A stretch of DNA of 64,000 nucleotides, from positions 512,674 through 576,673 of the forward strand of contig NZ_JAPJZJ010000003.1 of assembly GCF_028858515.1 (NCBI RefSeq), in the 5' to 3' direction. Below are positions 59,316 to 64,000 of this stretch, one piece after another. The stretch is from Aurantiacibacter sp. D1-12 (GTDB lineage: Bacteria; Pseudomonadota; Alphaproteobacteria; Sphingomonadales; Sphingomonadaceae). The position numbers and the translations under genes are program-made. Under the pieces are notes generated by a model. That model was not told where the DNA came from. It saw nothing but the letters and a program-made list of their open reading frames with translations, and searched no databases. Each line of letters opens with the position of its first letter. Position 1 is the first letter of the stretch.

Positions 59316-60274
59316 CCCGCGCAACGCTGATCTTCGCCATGCTGCTCGCTATCGCGATCCCGCTGTCGCTTTTGGCGGGGCGGGTCTGGATTGACCTCGA
59401 GACGACGCCCAACGCAGCGCTTATCCTGGCCGAATTGCGCTTGCCGCGCGCGGTGCTGGCCGTTGTGATCGGCGGAGGTCTGGGAGCAGCCGGTGCCGCT
59501 ATGCAGGGCTACCTCCGCAATCCGCTCGCCGACCCGGGTCTGTTCGGCATTGCCCCCGGCGCGGCATTGGGAGCAGTGTTGGCCATCTATTTCGGCACGG
59601 CCTCAACCGTGCTTCTGACAGGTTCCGCCCTTGCGGGAGCATGTGGTGCGATGGCTCTGCTTGCATTGATTGCGGGGAGGACCGCCAATCCAGCACACGG
59701 CATCGCCCTGTTCACGCTTGCAGGCATGATGATCGCAAGCCTTGCAGGGGCGCTCACCAGCCTTGCTATCAGCCTGGCGCCCAATGCCTTCGCCATGAGC
59801 AGCATCGTCGTGTGGCTGATGGGCGCGCTGACCGATCGCAGCTGGGACGATGTGACGCTTGCTGCTCCGCTGACGCTGGCCGGGGTGCTCGTGCTGTGGC
59901 GGGCAGGCCGCGCGCTCGACGCACTCACTCTTGGGGAAGAGGCCGCGCGCTCGCTCGGCGTCAATCCGCGCGCTTTGATGGGCATGATGGTGCTGGGAAC
60001 GGGACTGACCGTGGGCAGCGGCGTTGCGGTGGCAGGGATCATCGGCTTTGTCGGCCTTATTGTCCCGCATCTGGTGCGACCGCTCACAGACAAGAGGCCT
60101 TCCAGCCTGATCGTGCCGAGTGCGCTTGCCGGTGCGCTGCTGGTGCTGGTGGCGGACGTGCTCTGCCGCATTCTCCCGCTCGTCACCGAATTGCGGCTGG
60201 GCATTGCATTGAGCCTGATCGGCGCGCCATTCTTCCTCTGGCTGCTGCTGCGGATGCGGAGGGGCCTCACATGA
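59312..60274 (+). CDS. btuC: Cobalamin ABC transporter permease, BtuC-like
   Basis: 320 residues, about ten membrane helices, FecCD family. Landmarks are LRLPRAVLAVVIGGGLGAAGAAMQG, NPLADPGLFGIAPGAALGA and GIIGFVGLIVPHLVRPL, the last near the ATPase coupling loop (quoted in part). It starts with GTG at 59312, overlapping the btuF stop by 4 bp, and its own stop overlaps the btuD start by 4 bp. Confidence 0.92.
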   Translation: MTRATLIFAMLLAIAIPLSLLAGRVWIDLETTPNAALILAELRLPRAVLAVVIGGGLGAAGAAMQGYLRNPLADPGLFGIAPGAALGAVLAIYFGTASTVLLTGSALAGACGAMALLALIAGRTANPAHGIALFTLAGMMIASLAGALTSLAISLAPNAFAMSSIVVWLMGALTDRSWDDVTLAAPLTLAGVLVLWRAGRALDALTLGEEAARSLGVNPRALMGMMVLGTGLTVGSGVAVAGIIGFVGLIVPHLVRPLTDKRPSSLIVPSALAGALLVLVADVLCRILPLVTELRLGIALSLIGAPFFLWLLLRMRRGLT

Positions 60275-61008
60275 TGCTGTCGTGTGAAAGTGTGTCGGTC
60301 CAGCGCGAGAGCACGTTGGTGCTCGACCAGATCGAGTGCCAGCTGATGCCGGGCGATATCACCGCGATCTGCGGACCGAACGGTGCTGGCAAATCGACGC
60401 TGCTTTCCGCGCTGGCTAACCTTGTCACTCCGGCGGCAGGATCGGTGGTGCTGAGTGACCGTGACGTGGCGCAAATGCACCCTCTCACCCGCGCACGCAA
60501 CATTGGCTATCTACCGCAATCGGCAGAAGTGGCGTGGGACGTTTCTGTGCGCAATCTGGTATCGCTCGGGCGCTTGCCACACCGCGACGCGGGAGAAGCG
60601 GAGATCCGGCAGGCGATCGGACTGTGCGACCTTGAGGCGCTGCAGGATCGCCCGGTATCCACGCTTTCGGGCGGCGAAAAGGCACGCGCGCTGTTAGCCC
60701 GCGTTCTTGCCGGACAGCCACAGTGGATCCTCGCCGACGAGCCGCTTGCCGCGCTTGATATCGCGCACCAGTTGGCGATGCTGAAAGTGCTGCGCGAAGA
60801 GGCGGATGCGGGCAGCGGTGTCGTGCTGGTGCTGCATGATCTCTCGCTGGCGATGAATTATGCAGACCGCGTACTGGTGCTGCGCGAAGGCAAGCTGGTC
60901 GCCGATGGCACGCCGGAGGCGGCTCTGTCGCCAGAGGTCATTGCCAATGGCTGGGGTGTCGAGGCCAAATGGATCGGCGAACCCGGCAGTCGCGCACTTA
61001 TTTATTGA
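60271..61008 (+). CDS. btuD: Cobalamin ABC transporter ATP-binding protein, BtuD-like
   Basis: 245 residues. Walker A is GPNGAGKST, the signature LSGGEKARALLARVLA, Walker B ILADEP and the switch His in LVLHDLSLAMNY. It powers the BtuC channel. ATG 60271 overlaps the btuC stop; a second ATG three bases later is possible. The operon ends at a perfect terminator at 61019-61048. Confidence 0.93.
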   Translation: MMLSCESVSVQRESTLVLDQIECQLMPGDITAICGPNGAGKSTLLSALANLVTPAAGSVVLSDRDVAQMHPLTRARNIGYLPQSAEVAWDVSVRNLVSLGRLPHRDAGEAEIRQAIGLCDLEALQDRPVSTLSGGEKARALLARVLAGQPQWILADEPLAALDIAHQLAMLKVLREEADAGSGVVLVLHDLSLAMNYADRVLVLREGKLVADGTPEAALSPEVIANGWGVEAKWIGEPGSRALIY

Positions 61009-61018
61009 ACCCAAAGCA

Positions 61019-61048
61019 AAGGGGCCGGTCTTTGCAGACCGGCCCCTT
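61019..61048. terminator. Bidirectional terminator between btuD and the M3 peptidase gene
   Basis: AAGGGGCCGGTCT (61019-61031) and AGACCGGCCCCTT (61036-61048) are a perfect 13-bp stem with a TTGC loop. It sits between convergent genes, with A-rich sequence on the left and TTCGTT on the right, so it can serve both. Confidence 0.85.
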
Positions 61049-61069
61049 CGTTAAGCGTTGCGTTGAAGC

Positions 61070-63196
61070 TTAGCTGTCCAGCAAGCCGCGAGCGCGCAGC
61101 AGCGGCTCGACCTGCGGGTCACGGCCGGTGAAGTCGCGGAACATCTGTTCGTAGGTCTTCGAATGACCCTGACCGAGGAAGGTCGACACGATGCGGTCGC
61201 CCATTTCCCGGGTCATGCCGCCATTCGCCTCGACATAGCTGTAGGCGTCGTGGTGCAGCATTTCGGTCCAGGTGTAGGCGTAATAACCCGCATCATAGCC
61301 GTGCTCGAAGATGTGCCGGAAGTACGGCGTACGATAGCGCGGCGGAACCAGATCGCTGCGAAGGCCGATCCGCTCGAGCGCTTCGGCTTCAAATGCCATC
61401 ACATCGTCCGGCGCGCCCTGGCTCGGGTCCATCGAGTGCCATTCCATATCGAGCAGCGAAGCAGCGATAATCTCACCGAAGCTGTGGCCCTGGTTAAAGC
61501 GGCTGGCACGGCCGATCGCCTCTACCAGTTCAGCCGGGATCACTTCGCCGGTTTCGTGGTGCTTGGCATAACGTTCCAGCACTTCGGGCAGGGCCGCAAA
61601 GTTTTCATGGAACTGGCTGGGGAACTCCACCCAGTCACGCGCGGTATTGGTGCCCGAGAGTGACGGATACTGCTGATCGGCGAAAATGCCGTGCAGCGCA
61701 TGACCGAACTCATGGAACATCGTGTTCACGTCATCCCAGGTGGCCAGGCGTGGCTCGCCGGGCGCGGGCGGAGCGATGTTCTGCGTGTTGGTGACAACCG
61801 GACGCAGGCCGAGAAGATGGCTTTGCTCGACAAAGTTGCTCATCCACGCACCGCCGCGCTTGCTGTCACGCTGCATCGGGTCGAAGTAGAACAGAGCAAT
61901 TTCTTCACCGTCATGGAACACGGTGTAGACCGACACATCGGGGTGATAGGTCGGGATATCGTCACGCTTTTCGAAGGTCAGGCCATACAGCTCACCGGCC
62001 ATGTAGAAGACGCCGTCTTCAAGCACGCGGTCGACTTCGAAGTACTGTTTGATTTCCTCGTTATCGAGCGCGAACTGTTCCTGACGGACGAGCTCTGCGT
62101 AGTACGGCCAGTCCCAGGCGGCGAGTTCGAAATCGTGACCGTCCTGCTCGAGACGCGCCTGTAGCAAAGCGGCTTCACGTTCCTGCGTCGCGCGCAGGGC
62201 AGGGACCATATCGGTCATGAAGCCGATGGCCCGGGCGGGGTCGCTCACCATGCGGTCATACATCTGCCAATTGGCGTGGGTCGGTTCACCGAACAGCTCG
62301 GCACGGCGATTACGCAGCTCGATCGTTTCGCGGATCATCGGCAGAGTTGCGTTCTCGCCCGTCTGGTTGCGATCAACGCTGGCCCTGTGAAGACGCTCGC
62401 GCACTTCACGGTTGTGCAGCTGCGCTATGGCAGGGACGCCTGTCGTATTGCTGACCGTCAGCATGAACTTGCCGTCCTCGCCGCGTTCGGTCGCAAGTGT
62501 GGCTGCGGCGGTGATCTGGCCATCGGACAGACCGTCCAGCTCTTCACGCGTGTCGACGACAATCGCCGCTTCGTTCTGGCCTTCGGTAATCAGTCGCGAA
62601 ATTTCGGATGAAAGCGAAGACAGGCGTTCGTTGATGCCGCGCAGCTCTTCCTGCTGCTCTACTTCCAGCAAAGCGCCACTGTGCACGAAGTTCTGGTAGT
62701 AGGTTTCCAGCAGCATGGCGTCTTCGCCTTCCATGCTCTCGTCGCGATTGTCATACAGCGTACGCACACGCTCGAACAGGTCGGCATTGAGGTAGATGCT
62801 GTCGGTCATGGCTGCGATTTGCGGCGCGAGAGCAGCGTCGGCATCGGCGATCGTATCGTTGATGTTCGCGCCAACGATCTGGCTGAACGCGGCATAGCTG
62901 CGGGCAAAAACCTGACCAGACTGTTCCATCGCGACGAGCGTGTTCTCGAAAGTCGGCTCTTCCGGATTGTTGGCGATCGCGTCGATTTCTTCCAGCTGCA
63001 TTTCGATCGCGTTTTCGATGATGCCCTGCCACTCATCGTCTGCCACCTCGTCAAACTGCGGGGCGTGCATGTAGAGCGGTGAAGGTTCTGCGAAGACACT
63101 CACCCCAGTATCATCGCCGCCCATCGAGGTGGGCATGTCGCAGGCAGCGACCAGCGAAACGAGGAGGGTGGTAGCAAGGAGCTTTGACTTTAACAT
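61070..63196 (-). CDS. Lipoprotein M3-family metallopeptidase (Dcp/oligopeptidase type)
   Basis: 708 residues. A lipoprotein signal (LLVSLVAAC) is followed by a long helical M3 fold. The zinc motif is HEFGH (H495-H499), with the third ligand in the following EFPSQFHENFA region. The C-terminal FRHIFEHGYDAGYYAYTW segment supplies substrate-binding His and Tyr residues. Dcp-type enzymes remove dipeptides from C-termini in the periplasm. Start 63196 is preferred because AGAAGAG is 9 bp upstream; an in-frame ATG at 63205 lies too close to it. Confidence 0.9.
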   Translation of the reverse strand: MLKSKLLATTLLVSLVAACDMPTSMGGDDTGVSVFAEPSPLYMHAPQFDEVADDEWQGIIENAIEMQLEEIDAIANNPEEPTFENTLVAMEQSGQVFARSYAAFSQIVGANINDTIADADAALAPQIAAMTDSIYLNADLFERVRTLYDNRDESMEGEDAMLLETYYQNFVHSGALLEVEQQEELRGINERLSSLSSEISRLITEGQNEAAIVVDTREELDGLSDGQITAAATLATERGEDGKFMLTVSNTTGVPAIAQLHNREVRERLHRASVDRNQTGENATLPMIRETIELRNRRAELFGEPTHANWQMYDRMVSDPARAIGFMTDMVPALRATQEREAALLQARLEQDGHDFELAAWDWPYYAELVRQEQFALDNEEIKQYFEVDRVLEDGVFYMAGELYGLTFEKRDDIPTYHPDVSVYTVFHDGEEIALFYFDPMQRDSKRGGAWMSNFVEQSHLLGLRPVVTNTQNIAPPAPGEPRLATWDDVNTMFHEFGHALHGIFADQQYPSLSGTNTARDWVEFPSQFHENFAALPEVLERYAKHHETGEVIPAELVEAIGRASRFNQGHSFGEIIAASLLDMEWHSMDPSQGAPDDVMAFEAEALERIGLRSDLVPPRYRTPYFRHIFEHGYDAGYYAYTWTEMLHHDAYSYVEANGGMTREMGDRIVSTFLGQGHSKTYEQMFRDFTGRDPQVEPLLRARGLLDS

Positions 63197-63350
63197 GTAA
63201 GGCATCTCTTCTCTGTGAATGTCATAATGCGGCAATCCGGTTTCACGTGTCACCAGTTGCCGTTCTGCGCACTTCTCTAGAGCGCCGCATCCGGACTGCC
63301 AAGCGGGCAGCGGGTAAAATCGACGAGCGTCGATCCCCGGCGGCACAAAC

Positions 63351-63884
63351 TCACCGGAATTGCGCGATTTCCGAGTATATCGCGCCCTGCGGTGTCAGAT
63401 CGCTTTCATAGAGCGAGAATCCGTCCGCTTCCCACGGTCCGGGCGCAAGATCGCCATGTTGGCTCAGCCAGTCTGCAATAGGCCCGCTGCCCGCATTGAG
63501 GCGCGCGAGTGTGATATGCGGGATGAACTTGCGTGTTTCGGCTGGCAAGCCAGCGCGGCGGCAGGCCATTTCCACCGAATGCTGCAATTCCCCGAGCGCA
63601 TCGGACGGCTCCACCCGCGCCCAGATAGCCTTTGCCCGTCGCTTCCCCTCGAAATGCCCGACGTCGGCGACGCGGATGGGGAAGGGGCTGAACGGCACAC
63701 CCTCGAGCGCGCTCAGAATGTCCGCATGTTGGTGGCGATCGACTTCTCCGATGAAGCGTAAGGTGATGTGGAGGTTCTCGGCATCCTGCCACCGTGCCCC
63801 CGGAATACCTTCCTGGATGTCGAGCAAGGCATCAGTGATGCGTGCGGGGATGGATAGGGCAACGAAAAGGCGGCGGATGCTCAT
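63351..63884 (-). CDS. thpR: RNA 2',3'-cyclic phosphodiesterase (2H phosphoesterase)
   Basis: 177 residues. The two HxT motifs of 2H phosphoesterases are present: HITLRF (H39, T41) and HITLAR (H123, T125). MSIRRLFVALSIP is the usual start. These proteins open 2',3'-cyclic phosphates on RNA ends and were first described as 2'-5' RNA ligases. It stands alone, upstream of the M3 gene on the same strand with 154 bp between. Confidence 0.93.
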   Translation of the reverse strand: MSIRRLFVALSIPARITDALLDIQEGIPGARWQDAENLHITLRFIGEVDRHQHADILSALEGVPFSPFPIRVADVGHFEGKRRAKAIWARVEPSDALGELQHSVEMACRRAGLPAETRKFIPHITLARLNAGSGPIADWLSQHGDLAPGPWEADGFSLYESDLTPQGAIYSEIAQFR

Positions 63885-63919
63885 GGCAGAGCGATAGCCG
63901 CCTTTACGCTAAACCGCGA

Positions 63920-64000
63920 TCACAGAATAAAGTCGGCTTCTGCGAGGTTGATGGTTCCGTCGAGGCGGATGGCGTAGTCCTGGATGCCGTCGCCGTCGAC
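63920..64000 (-). CDS. C-terminal end of a probable RTX-type secreted protein (5' part outside window)
   Basis: Only the last 26 codons and the stop are inside the window. They read DGDGIQDYAIRLDG then ADFIL, which matches the typical C-terminal secretion signal of type I secreted calcium-binding (RTX) proteins and serralysin-like M10 proteases in alphaproteobacteria, including the ADFIL-type hydrophobic end. The catalytic part, if any, cannot be seen. Confidence 0.6.
   Translation of the reverse strand, partial: VDGDGIQDYAIRLDGTINLAEADFIL

Overview
The window looks like chromosomal DNA of a sphingomonad alphaproteobacterium, most likely Erythrobacteraceae. The grounds are the str/S10/spc/alpha ribosomal gene order, the lineage-style extensions on S5, L3 and S17, an S12 with Arg at position 88, an LDH-type malate dehydrogenase heading a 2-oxoglutarate dehydrogenase operon, and many small conserved proteins of sphingomonad type. 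No rRNA, tRNA or CRISPR array was seen. Genus-level placement is not possible from reading alone.

Layout. (1) 1-11,100: accessory and housekeeping mixture. It holds a secreted M14 carboxypeptidase cut by the window edge, two LysR regulators, a DUF2306 membrane protein, an MtfA-type peptidase, a lower-GC cassette (LysR against SnoaL-like, MoaF-like lipoprotein and DODA-type dioxygenase genes), a GNAT acetyltransferase, a secreted PPC-like protein and a membrane-anchored methyltransferase. It ends in a 307-bp element with 20-bp terminal inverted repeats. (2) 11,148-14,034: three minus-strand genes. Two of them form a visibly AT-richer overlapping pair: a TIGR04141/DUF6119 protein with a nuclease-like motif and a small Cys-rich protein. 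This is the best candidate for an undescribed system. (3) 14,498-35,255: rpsL-rpsG-fusA-tuf, then rpsJ to secY-adk, an inserted secreted SRPBCC protein, and rpsM-rpsK-rpoA-rplQ. Gaps carry long hairpin repeats, recognisable promoters and terminators. (4) 35,286-43,662: secreted serine hydrolases, a prolyl oligopeptidase, two Arg/Asp/Tyr-rich envelope proteins, a TRIC-type channel, a PepSY protein and a VOC protein. (5) 52,796 down to 43,752 (minus): TCA operon mdh, lipoprotein, sucD, sucA, sucB, an 82-aa protein, lpd and a membrane protein. sucC is not present. (6) 52,979-64,000: a GGDEF/EAL phosphodiesterase, a small conserved protein, a SleB-like hydrolase, a cobalamin riboswitch with a B12 uptake operon (receptor and BtuF/C/D), a lipoprotein M3 peptidase, ThpR, and the C-terminal tail of a probable RTX-type secreted protein.

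How the parts work together. The ribosomal block supplies translation, secretion (SecY) and transcription (RpoA) components. The TCA block supplies the 2-oxoglutarate to succinate and malate to oxaloacetate steps. The riboswitch should shut down B12 import when cobalamin is plentiful. The many exported peptidases and hydrolases fit a peptide-scavenging heterotroph.
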